Assembly (NCBI GenBank): GCA_017398125.1
Contig: JAFQHE010000048.1
Coordinates: forward strand, 1 to 55,898
From: Bacteroidales bacterium
GTDB lineage: Bacteria > Bacteroidota > Bacteroidia > Bacteroidales > UBA932
Length of the DNA stretch: 55,898 bases
Direction: 5' to 3'
Within the stretch, counting starts at the first letter, position 1. The number at the start of each line of letters is the position of its first letter. Of this stretch, positions 8,305 through 15,522 are shown in pieces. A program made the translations under genes and the position numbers. The notes under the pieces are model-generated. The model did no database searches, was not told where the DNA came from, and saw only the letters and a program-made list of their open reading frames with translations.

Positions 8305-9594
8305 TTATTTCTTGAGTGTAACTTCTATAAGCACAGGATTGCTATCTTCATTCAGATTGGCAGCCACCTCTTTCATCCTCTTTGAATTGCCCTTTTCTGC
8401 AAGATCCATGAATCTTATGGCATCCATTATCTGGTACATCTTTCCATCTTTTATGTATCTTGGAACAAAAGGAATTCCGCCATCCAGATCATTCGTAAAG
8501 CCTGCAAACCCTTTTGCCTTTTCGTCGGCCCTTGTACCGAAGCCATTGTAGACCAAAGCATGGCCGTAGAGTCTATCCAGTTTCAATGCATTTATTGATC
8601 TGCTCTGTTTGTCATATACAAACACAGTCCGCAAATTGGTAGGGTACTCATCTTTAAAGTAAGAGATTGGAAACATGATTGAAAAAACAAGAAAATGTTC
8701 AGTGTCAAAAAATATGTCACTCTGGTTGAACCTGGCCATAGAGGGATTTGAGCCTCCAAGGGCATATTTTCCAAAATCAATCACATACTCTGCTACAGCA
8801 TCTTTGGAGAGGGGATTGTATGAGTAAATGGTGTCGGTATTGGAAATGATGGTAAATTTTTTGTCGGTTTCAAGTAAAGCGGATTTCAACAATGAGGATG
8901 TTACTCCTGAACGATTTGCTTTTGGGGTGGTTATTCCATATACATGGCCCCATAACTTCTCATTTGATATTTCACCTTTTGAATTGACTGTAACAAGGTG
9001 CTGCTCGGCATATTTTTCGTCTGTGCCTACATCGGGGATATCATTATTGCGTGACTCCCTAAGGAAAAAATACTCGTCATCAGAAGCATGGAAAACTTTG
9101 TAATCTGACATTTCCTGAACTTCTCCTCCAATCTGTGCAGATCTTGTGAAAGTTCCGTTGGAATCATATATGAGCAGTTTTCCTGACATGTCACAGATTG
9201 CAAGTTCATTTCTCTCCTCGTTCACGGCAAAACTCCTTATATATCTCGTGAATTCATGAGCAGCCCTTCCATTGACACCTACCATTCCCTTGAATTTGCC
9301 CTCTTTGTTGAAAGAGAATACCGGTGCCCCAAATTGTGAATAAAAATAGAACATATCGCCCATCTTCCTTATTGACACATATTCATCTGAACTCATCATA
9401 CAGTCAAGAGAGGTCTCCAAAGGAATGTAATTGATTTCAGATGCATATTTGCTCAGGTTTACATAACCAATATCATCTATTCCTTTCTCAATGTCAAGAA
9501 CCCGGACAGGACCATCCTGTGAACCGTTTCGGGTGCAGGCAACCGTTAAGGAGGCCAGAATAAATGTGCAGATAAAAAGCAGTCTCTTTTTCAT
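8305..9594 (-). CDS. 6-bladed beta-propeller lipoprotein (paralogue 2)
   Basis: A 429-residue lipoprotein starting at the ATG at 9594 (MKKRLLFICTF), which gives a clean signal with lipobox LTVAC and C20; the longer ORF from 9618 would add eight residues before the signal. Shared features with the downstream paralogue are an N-terminal ASEINYIPLETSLDCMM segment, propeller repeats (AICDMSGKLLIYDSNG) and a C-terminal KEVAANLNEDSNPVLIEVTL. Family role unknown. First gene of a two-gene minus-strand unit; I could not find a convincing promoter in the 140 bp upstream. Confidence 0.75.
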   Translation of the reverse strand: MKKRLLFICTFILASLTVACTRNGSQDGPVRVLDIEKGIDDIGYVNLSKYASEINYIPLETSLDCMMSSDEYVSIRKMGDMFYFYSQFGAPVFSFNKEGKFKGMVGVNGRAAHEFTRYIRSFAVNEERNELAICDMSGKLLIYDSNGTFTRSAQIGGEVQEMSDYKVFHASDDEYFFLRESRNNDIPDVGTDEKYAEQHLVTVNSKGEISNEKLWGHVYGITTPKANRSGVTSSLLKSALLETDKKFTIISNTDTIYSYNPLSKDAVAEYVIDFGKYALGGSNPSMARFNQSDIFFDTEHFLVFSIMFPISYFKDEYPTNLRTVFVYDKQSRSINALKLDRLYGHALVYNGFGTRADEKAKGFAGFTNDLDGGIPFVPRYIKDGKMYQIMDAIRFMDLAEKGNSKRMKEVAANLNEDSNPVLIEVTLKK

Positions 9595-9663
9595 TACAAT
9601 TCTATTTGTACTACCCACGTGTTTTAGTATTATCTTGTATAAGGTACGAATTTAATAAAAAAA

Positions 9664-9696
9664 AGACTGTAAAGGACAAAATGCCCAGTACAGTCT
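9664..9696 (-). terminator. Terminator of tpiA
   Basis: AGACTGTA (9664-9671) pairs with TACAGTCT (9689-9696). On the minus strand the stem is followed by a run of eight T (complement of 9656-9663 region). It lies about 40 bp past the tpiA stop and shields the beta-propeller operon from tpiA transcription. Confidence 0.8.
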
Positions 9697-9734
9697 CTTT
9701 GTTGCGCTATAATATATTGATATTCTGGTCTCTG

Positions 9735-10487
9735 TTAGAAACTTTTTGCTATTGCAACAAAGTCAGAAGCAACCAAGGATGCACCACCGATTAGACCTCC
9801 GTCAATATCTTTCTGTGCAAACAACTCTTTGGCATTTGAAGGTTTGCAGCTACCGCCGTAAAGGATTGAGATCTCCTGTGCCAACTCGCCAAACTGCTCA
9901 GCCAAAGTTGCTCTGATGAAAGCGTGGATCTCCTGTGCCTGCTCGCTTGTTGCAGTTTTACCGGTACCAATAGCCCATACAGGCTCGTAAGCAATAACAA
10001 CATTTTTCATCTGCTCAGCAGTAAGAGTGAACAAAACCTCTTTGATTTGTGCAGCTACAACCTCAAAGTGTTTGCCAGCCTCTCTCTCCTCCAATTTCTC
10101 ACCAACACAGTAGATTGGAGAGATCTTCTCAGCCAAGGCAAGATTTATCTTCTTAACCAATTTCTCATTGGTCTCACCATAATACTCTCTTCTTTCAGAG
10201 TGGCCCAAAATTACATACTCAACAGGAACTGAAGCCAACATCTTGGCAGAAACCTCGCCTGTGTATGCACCCTTAACCTCATCTGCACAGTTCTGTGCAC
10301 TCAAAGCAACAGATGTGCCGCCAACAACAGCAGCAACAGATGTAAGGTGTACAAATGGAGCACCCAAAATCAATTTTACATCTGCAGGAACACTTGCAGA
10401 CTCTTTTACAACCTCTTTTGCAAGCTCAACACCCTCTGCAATCACGGTGTTCATTTTCCAGTTACCTGCAACAATTTTCTTTCTCAT
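9735..10487 (-). CDS. tpiA: Triosephosphate isomerase
   Basis: A 250-residue TIM, interconverting dihydroxyacetone phosphate and glyceraldehyde 3-phosphate in glycolysis. Visible active-site motifs: GNWKMN (N11, K13), the His in LGHSERR, the catalytic Glu in [11 protein letters not shown], and the phosphate-binding YGGS and GLIGGASL. I start at the ATG at 10487 ([13 protein letters not shown]); a longer in-frame ORF from 10526 would overlap the predicted -7 box at 10524-10531. Divergent from the ABC permease gene, 65 bp apart. Confidence 0.97.
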   Translation of the reverse strand: MRKKIVAGNWKMNTVIAEGVELAKEVVKESASVPADVKLILGAPFVHLTSVAAVVGGTSVALSAQNCADEVKGAYTGEVSAKMLASVPVEYVILGHSERREYYGETNEKLVKKINLALAEKISPIYCVGEKLEEREAGKHFEVVAAQIKEVLFTLTAEQMKNVVIAYEPVWAIGTGKTATSEQAQEIHAFIRATLAEQFGELAQEISILYGGSCKPSNAKELFAQKDIDGGLIGGASLVASDFVAIAKSF

Positions 10488-10523
10488 AATTATTCTTCTT
10501 TTATGTATCTCTAAATTCGGGCG

Positions 10524-10531
10524 CAAATTTA
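10524..10531 (-). promoter_or_regulatory. -7 box of tpiA promoter
   Basis: TAAATTTG on the minus strand, about 37 bp before the tpiA start. A TTG sits only 16 bp upstream, shorter than usual. The box supports the shorter tpiA start. Confidence 0.5.
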
Positions 10532-10539
10532 ATTTTTTT

Positions 10540-10547
10540 TAACTTTG
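10540..10547 (+). promoter_or_regulatory. -7 box of ABC importer promoter
   Basis: TAACTTTG lies only 5 bp before the permease ATG (10553). A TTCG at 10516-10519 is a one-mismatch -33 with 20-bp spacing. The geometry suggests a leaderless mRNA. It is back to back with the tpiA box. Confidence 0.55.
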
Positions 10548-10552
10548 CAACA

Positions 10553-11581
10553 ATGAAAAACGGTGCAAAATATTATATTCTCTTTACAGTTATGCTGTTG
10601 TGTTGCTTTGTTGTCGACATTCTGTCGGGAGCAGTGGCAATTCCTGTCAAGGATATATTCAATTCAATTTTTGCATCAAATTCTCTTCCCGACACTCTGC
10701 AAAACTCCTTTGTAAAGGATATTGTGCTGGATTTCAGACTTCCAAAGGCAATTGTGGCACTTATGGCCGGAGTTGGACTCTCCGTTTGCGGTTTGCAGAT
10801 GCAGACCCTCTTCAGAAATCCTCTGGCTGATCCATATATTTTGGGAATAAGTGCGGCATCAGGGCTCGGTGTGGCCATTTTTGTAATGGGAGGTTCTCTG
10901 CTCGGCATTGATATGAGCCACCCCTTCTTTCAGATTTTTGGAATAGCTGGTGCGGCCCTTGCAGGTGCATTTCTACTCACACTGCTCATTATATCATTGT
11001 CAAACAAGCTAAAAGAGAATCTTTCTCTGCTCATCTTTGGTATAATGGCCGGAAGTGTGGCTAGTGCAATAATAAGTCTGTTGCAATATTTTACCAGTGC
11101 AGCATCACTTAAAACGTATGTAATATGGACTATGGGCAGCTTTGCAGGTCTTGGAAAGCTGCAGTTGGCAATACTCTCAGTAATGGTGGTTGCCGGACTC
11201 CTGCTCTCCATCTACAACATAAAGGATCTTAATGCCCTTCTTCTTGGTGAACAGCATGCTGCGGCAATGGGACTTGATGTAAAGGCAATAAAGATACGCA
11301 TATTGATAGCAACAACCCTTTTGGCCGGAAGTGTTACAGCTTTTTGTGGCCCGATTGGTTTCATAGGCATTGCGGTACCTCACATATCCCGTTTTATATT
11401 CAGGAATGCAAATCATAAGATTCTGCTTCCCGCTTCCGCCTTTATCGGGGCAATAGTAATGTTGCTTGCAGATATCATATCACAGATGCCGGGTTCGGGA
11501 AGTGTAATTCCAATCAATACGGTTGCGGCACTGCTTGGAATACCTGTAATATTGTATATAATTATAAAGAACAGGGTGTGA
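10553..11581 (+). CDS. FecCD/BtuC-family ABC transporter permease (iron-siderophore, haem or cobalamin)
   Basis: A 342-residue polytopic protein of the FecCD family, with about nine to ten hydrophobic segments. Family landmarks are DFRLPKAIVALMAGVGLSVCGLQMQ (positions ~61-85), FRNPLADPYILGISAASG, an inner GSVTAFCGPIGFIGIAVPHISR (split across ~260-282) and a final ADIISQMPGSGSVIPINTVAALLGIP region. Such permeases pair with a cytoplasmic ATPase (next gene) and a periplasmic binding protein to import iron chelates or vitamin B12. The ATPase gene follows by about 74 bp; no binding-protein gene is in this window. The substrate cannot be assigned. Confidence 0.85.
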   Translation: MKNGAKYYILFTVMLLCCFVVDILSGAVAIPVKDIFNSIFASNSLPDTLQNSFVKDIVLDFRLPKAIVALMAGVGLSVCGLQMQTLFRNPLADPYILGISAASGLGVAIFVMGGSLLGIDMSHPFFQIFGIAGAALAGAFLLTLLIISLSNKLKENLSLLIFGIMAGSVASAIISLLQYFTSAASLKTYVIWTMGSFAGLGKLQLAILSVMVVAGLLLSIYNIKDLNALLLGEQHAAAMGLDVKAIKIRILIATTLLAGSVTAFCGPIGFIGIAVPHISRFIFRNANHKILLPASAFIGAIVMLLADIISQMPGSGSVIPINTVAALLGIPVILYIIIKNRV

Positions 11582-11655
11582 TTTGTCGGGTATAAGGATG
11601 TGAAAGTACAGGCAATTTTGCCAAATAAAGGTAAATGAATGGTAAATGTCAGGAA

Positions 11656-12489
11656 ATGAGTGAAAAACTGATTGAAATAAAATCTCTTGCATTGGGATTC
11701 AATAATGACGGCAGGGAGAAGGTAATTTTTGAAAATATAAATGCTTCTGCCTCTGCCGGTGAACTCATTGCCCTGATTGGCTCAAATGGAAGGGGCAAAA
11801 GTACACTCCTCAAGAGCATTGCCGGGCTTATTCCAATTTTCAGAAGGCAGGAGCCACACTCTTCTGATTCAAACAGCAGACCATCATCTGGTTCAAATGG
11901 CCATATACTCTACAATGGGCGTATGATTGAGGAGTTCAGCCATAAGGAACTTTCGCAGATGATATCATTTGTGGCATCACATACCGAGAGGGCCAATCAT
12001 CTCTCTGTGAAAGATATGCTCAGCATAAACTGTTACTACAAGACCAATTGGTTGGGTACAATCACTGAGAGCGACAACAAAAGAATTTCCCAGGCTCTGG
12101 AAATGGTGGGCCTTGAGGGCTTTGAGGAGAGGAACAGTTTTGGCTTGAGCGACGGAGAGTATCAGCGTGCCACAATTGCAGCGGCAATTGTCCAGGACTC
12201 CTCAATAATAATACTTGATGAGCCTACCGCTTTTCTTGATATCGCAAACCGATTTATAATTACCAAGCTGCTCAGGGAGATTGCACATAAAACGGGCAAA
12301 CTGATCATCTTTTCAACCCATGACCTGCAGCTTGCCATAGATATGTGTGACAAGATATGGCTTATGGCTTCTGATGGCTTCCATAACAATACTCCGGCAT
12401 CCCTCATGGAGTCCGGTGCCTTTGAGAAACTCTTTACCAACAGCAGTATGCGTTTCAACAAAGAGACCAGATCCTTTGAGATGCTGTAG
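11656..12489 (+). CDS. ABC transporter ATP-binding protein (FecE/BtuD-like)
   Basis: A 277-residue ATPase partnering the upstream permease. Walker A GSNGRGKST is at 42-50, the signature LSDGE (instead of LSGGQ) at 164-168, Walker B IIILDEP at 184-190 and the switch H222 in STHD. The Q-loop Gln appears replaced by Ser (SFVASH). A Ser/Asn/Pro-rich insert (about 65-82, RRQEPHSSDSNSRPSSGSNG) lies after Walker A where homologues are compact. An upstream ATG at 11635 is in frame and would add seven residues; I prefer 11656 because family members begin close to the LIEIKSL strand. Confidence 0.85.
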   Translation: MSEKLIEIKSLALGFNNDGREKVIFENINASASAGELIALIGSNGRGKSTLLKSIAGLIPIFRRQEPHSSDSNSRPSSGSNGHILYNGRMIEEFSHKELSQMISFVASHTERANHLSVKDMLSINCYYKTNWLGTITESDNKRISQALEMVGLEGFEERNSFGLSDGEYQRATIAAAIVQDSSIIILDEPTAFLDIANRFIITKLLREIAHKTGKLIIFSTHDLQLAIDMCDKIWLMASDGFHNNTPASLMESGAFEKLFTNSSMRFNKETRSFEML

Positions 12490-12583
12490 TACTATCTGCT
12501 AAAATGATATGATAATTGGTTTTGTATATGTGCCGTTTATATAGAGTTGTCTGGTGTGAGAGTCTCTTGTGGAAGTAATGTGA

Positions 12584-12591
12584 TATATTTG
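12584..12591 (+). promoter_or_regulatory. -7 box of the hemerythrin/LuxR operon
   Basis: TATATTTG, 14 bp before the ATG at 12606. No good -33 TTTG is found. It suggests this pair is transcribed separately from the ABC importer. Confidence 0.45.
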
Positions 12592-12605
12592 TATGAGTAA
12601 ATTCT

Positions 12606-13319
12606 ATGGAAATGAAGTGTGACAAGAATGTTTACAAGGCTACAGATAAGATGTCTGAGATTATATGTGATAATGCCTCTTTATTGTTGGTTATGAGCCG
12701 TTTCGGAATATCGTTGGGCTTCGGCGATGATAGCGTGCATCAGGTCTGCAGCCGCCAGAATGTAGATTTGGGAACCTTTCTGGCTGTGATAAATTTTTTG
12801 TCGGACAATACAAATAGAATAGCTGATTATGGCAATGATCTCTCTGTTGAGGCATTGCTTGACTACCTTAAAAGGTCACACAGTTACTTTCTTGATTTTG
12901 CACTTCCGGGTATAAGGGAAAAGCTTGTTGCAGCAATAGGTAAACAGGGTGAAGTTACAGGACTTGTACTAAAATTTTTTGATGACTACATGGCTGAAGT
13001 CGGCAAGCACATGGAGTATGAGGAACAACTGGTTTTTCCATTTGTGGAATCACTTCTTGAGGGTAGGGCCGACGGCAATTTTGCCATATCAACATTCTCG
13101 CGCTACCATATACCCGTTGATGAAAAACTTACTGAGCTTAAAAATATAATCATCAAATACATTCCGCAGCAGAGTGCGAACAACAACCTGCTCAATAGTG
13201 TGCTGTTTGATATATTTTCATGTGAAAAGGAACTTCAGTCGCACTGCAGGATAGAGGATTACCTGTTTGTTCCTGCAGTTATGAACCTTGAAAAGGAGTT
13301 GGGTCATGCACATAAGTAA
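12606..13319 (+). CDS. Hemerythrin-like (Ric/ScdA/YtfE-related) di-iron domain protein
   Basis: The 237-residue protein has a C-terminal hemerythrin-like four-helix region (about 85-230). Candidate iron ligands are H92 (RSHSYF), H135 and E139 (HMEYEEQL), H168 (YHIPVDEKL), and H213 and E217 (SHCRIED). The N-terminal ~65 residues (SRFGISLGFGDDSVHQVC, then NVDLGTFLAVI) follow the pattern of the ScdA_N domain of Ric proteins but lack its CC pair (LG instead). Ric proteins repair nitrosylated or oxidised iron-sulfur centres; hemerythrins can also sense O2 or NO. The stop overlaps the start of the LuxR-type gene by 14 nt, so the two are made together; a sensor role is my inference. Confidence 0.75.
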   Translation: MEMKCDKNVYKATDKMSEIICDNASLLLVMSRFGISLGFGDDSVHQVCSRQNVDLGTFLAVINFLSDNTNRIADYGNDLSVEALLDYLKRSHSYFLDFALPGIREKLVAAIGKQGEVTGLVLKFFDDYMAEVGKHMEYEEQLVFPFVESLLEGRADGNFAISTFSRYHIPVDEKLTELKNIIIKYIPQQSANNNLLNSVLFDIFSCEKELQSHCRIEDYLFVPAVMNLEKELGHAHK

Positions 13320-14007
13320 TGATACATTGCATATTGCTGTAGCAGACTCTTCACTTATTGTGAGGAGTGGTGTCATTGTTGCTCTCAAGGGGCTGATTGA
13401 TGCAAAACTCCATATAGTTGAGATTGCTACAGCAGAAGAACTTAGTGATTGTATGAATATGCACTCGCCGGATATGCTTATTGTAAATCCCTCTCTATTG
13501 TGCGGCACCATGCCTGGTGAAAAGAATATATCTGCAATTGACAAGTTGAAGAGAGAATTTTCGGGTGTAAGGTATGTTGCCCTTCTCTCCTCCCTGGAGC
13601 AGGCAGCCTTGACCCGAGGGTATGACGGAGTCATTTCCATTTATGACACATCAGATGCCATTGCAGCTGCTTTAGCAAGGGTTTTGGAGCGTGAAAATGT
13701 CTCAGGAGCATATATGGCTGAGGAGAATATTGAATCTCATCAGGAAGCGGATACAATAAACCTCACATCCAATGGCATTCACGACGAAGTAGCTGCAAAT
13801 GTATTGAGCCAGAGGGAGAGAGAGATTGTAGTGTGCGTTGTTGGCGGCATGACAAACAAGGAAATCGCCGAGCGTCTCTTTTTGTCGGTACATACGGTCA
13901 TAACACACAGAAAGAACATCTCCCGGAAGCTGCAGATCCACAGTGTGGCCGCACTTACCATCTACGCAATTGCCAACAGGCTTATAGATATTGCGGATCT
14001 CAATTGA
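13306..14007 (+). CDS. LuxR/NarL-type regulator with degenerate receiver domain
   Basis: A 233-residue protein (start at the ATG 13306, inside the end of the hemerythrin gene; 13288 is an alternative). Residues ~8-125 have the layout of a response-regulator receiver (LHIAVADSSLIVRSGV at the start), but the phosphoacceptor Asp is replaced by N61 (DMLIVNPSLL), the acidic pair is reduced to D14-S15 and the conserved Lys near 112 is missing. Residues ~165-228 are a GerE helix-turn-helix: LSQREREIVVCVVGGMTNKE, then IAERLFLSVHTVITHRKNI. It should bind DNA; control by phosphorylation is unlikely. The overlap with the hemerythrin gene suggests a partner. No histidine kinase is nearby. Confidence 0.8.
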   Translation: MHISNDTLHIAVADSSLIVRSGVIVALKGLIDAKLHIVEIATAEELSDCMNMHSPDMLIVNPSLLCGTMPGEKNISAIDKLKREFSGVRYVALLSSLEQAALTRGYDGVISIYDTSDAIAAALARVLERENVSGAYMAEENIESHQEADTINLTSNGIHDEVAANVLSQREREIVVCVVGGMTNKEIAERLFLSVHTVITHRKNISRKLQIHSVAALTIYAIANRLIDIADLN

Positions 14008-14204
14008 TATAAGGAATTTGGCGGTTTTTCTGAATCTTGACAGGTCTTGAGTTTGATTGGCATAATAGATTGGATTGAATTTTAATGGTGCAGATCTCGT
14101 ACCATACGTACCTAAACTTGTAAATCAACCCCATTCTTGTTAAATTTGTGGTGCGCAACCGAATGGAAGTGCCCCATTTTGTAATTCAGTTTTTTGTTGA
14201 GTAA

Positions 14205-14212
14205 TACTTTTG
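14205..14212 (+). promoter_or_regulatory. -7 box of prmA promoter
   Basis: TACTTTTG ends 4 bp before the prmA ATG at 14217. The nearest TTTTG upstream (14177-14181) is 23 bp away, a little long. If real, the transcript is leaderless. Confidence 0.45.
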
Positions 14213-14216
14213 TAAG

Positions 14217-15188
14217 ATGAGTTATATAGAAGTGAGTATGCAGATTGCTCCATTTAGCGAGGAGAGTGCGGAGATTGTGATGGCAACCGTTGAGGAACTT
14301 GGTTTTGAGAGTTTTACTGTTGAAGAGCCATTTTTGAAAGGATACATTAAAAAGGAGGATTTCTCGGCACATCATCTCAAGTGCATGTTGAGTTTCTTTG
14401 ACCAGACAAGCGGCTTTAAGGTGGATTGGAGTGCAAATCTGGTTCAGGATGAGAACTGGAACAAGGTGTGGGAGTCAAATTTTGAGCCCATTGTCATTGA
14501 CAATGAGTGTACAATAAAGGCAAGTTTCCATAAGGGGCTTCCATTGACAAGATACAATATCACAATTGAGCCGCGTATGGCTTTTGGCACTGGCCATCAC
14601 CAGACCACAGAACTTATGGTAAAGTGGCTCTTCAAGATAGGAGAGTGGCGTGCGGCGCAGACCGGAGCCAAAGAGAAGCATTTGAGGGGACTTCAGGTGC
14701 TTGATATGGGAACGGGTACCGGCATTCTGGCAATTTTGGCGGCCAAGATGGGCGCAGTGAGGGCTGTCCATGCAATAGATGTGGATATTGCTGCGGTAAA
14801 TTCTGCCAAGGAAAATGTCTGGAAAAACAGGATGCACAGGGCTACTACCATCCTTTATGGAGATGCCTCTTTGATCCAGGCCTCAAAGTATGACCTAATT
14901 CTTGCCAACATCAACAGGAACATCTTGCTTGACGATATGGCAACATACGCAAGAGGTTTGAGAAGTACAGAAGAGGTTTCATTTTCAAGGAGAGTCAAAT
15001 CAAGAAGAAAGAGTGCAGACCTTGCCTCGGCTGCATCAGAGAGTGACTTTACAGGAGGCCTTCTTGTTGTGAGCGGTTTTTATGTTGAGGATATACCAAT
15101 GCTCAAGGCAGAGGCTGAAAAGAATGGTCTCCGATATATTGCGGAGATGTCAAAAGACGGCTGGGCCGCAGTATGTTTTGAAAAGTAA
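14217..15188 (+). CDS. prmA: Ribosomal protein L11 methyltransferase PrmA
   Basis: A 323-residue PrmA, which trimethylates ribosomal protein L11 with S-adenosylmethionine. Hallmarks are PRMAFGTGHHQTT (119-131), SAM motif VLDMGTGTGILA (161-172), IDVD (187-190) and LANINRNILLD (229-239). Relative to compact homologues there are two insertions, a basic one at about 143-158 and a longer Ser/Arg/Lys-rich one at about 249-280 (EEVSFSRRVKSRRKSADLAS). Start chosen because MSYIEVS matches the usual family start. Single gene, ending before a series of hairpins. Confidence 0.93.
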   Translation: MSYIEVSMQIAPFSEESAEIVMATVEELGFESFTVEEPFLKGYIKKEDFSAHHLKCMLSFFDQTSGFKVDWSANLVQDENWNKVWESNFEPIVIDNECTIKASFHKGLPLTRYNITIEPRMAFGTGHHQTTELMVKWLFKIGEWRAAQTGAKEKHLRGLQVLDMGTGTGILAILAAKMGAVRAVHAIDVDIAAVNSAKENVWKNRMHRATTILYGDASLIQASKYDLILANINRNILLDDMATYARGLRSTEEVSFSRRVKSRRKSADLASAASESDFTGGLLVVSGFYVEDIPMLKAEAEKNGLRYIAEMSKDGWAAVCFEK

Positions 15189-15522
15189 AAACTTGTTTTG
15201 AAAAATAAACATTGTATTGTTGCCAAAAACATTTAACAATCATATATGTATCCCGACAGACATAAATGAGAGGAGGATCACTTAAAAGGTCTCTCATCAA
15301 AAGAATAACCCCTATTAGAATGCTTTCTAGTAGGGGTTTGTTATTCATGGAGGTGCCTTTTGGGTCACCCTCTTCTTGCTATAATTATTATTGCTGCCGA
15401 TTATAATTTTAAATTAAATAAAAATCATTCTTTGAGTAGCAAATCTTCGTTACAATAAACTAAAACAAGTATTCACTATTTGAAGAGGGCTCCTATTGGG
15501 CTAGGCTCTCTGCAATTTGGTT
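15189..15522. other. 334-bp gene-less stretch with three consecutive hairpins
   Basis: Between convergent prmA and the C69 dipeptidase gene. It holds a stem ATGAGAG/CTCTCAT (15266-15297), a long stem-loop (15303-15346) and a smaller stem around GAGGTG/CACC (15351-15369). The remainder to 15522 is AT-rich with no supported gene. Confidence 0.6.
15303..15346. terminator. Long stem-loop between prmA and the dipeptidase gene
   Basis: GAATAACCCCTATTAG pairs with CTAGTAGGGGTTTGTTATTC as a 16-bp stem with a 4-nt bulge and an 8-nt loop. It sits between convergent genes and is probably a bidirectional terminator, though the T run is weak. Confidence 0.55.

Noticed and set aside
10488-10526. Longer tpiA start 13 codons upstream
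   Set aside because: It would overlap the -7 box on the minus strand, and [13 protein letters not shown] is the typical TIM start.
12145-12165. Broken ABC signature (LSDGE instead of LSGGQ)
   Set aside because: LSDGE-type signatures are common in the FecE-like ATPases of this phylum; Walker A, Walker B and the switch His are normal.
15103-15348. 81-codon minus-strand ORF across the prmA end
   Set aside because: It starts inside the hairpin region and overlaps prmA; the translation looks random.
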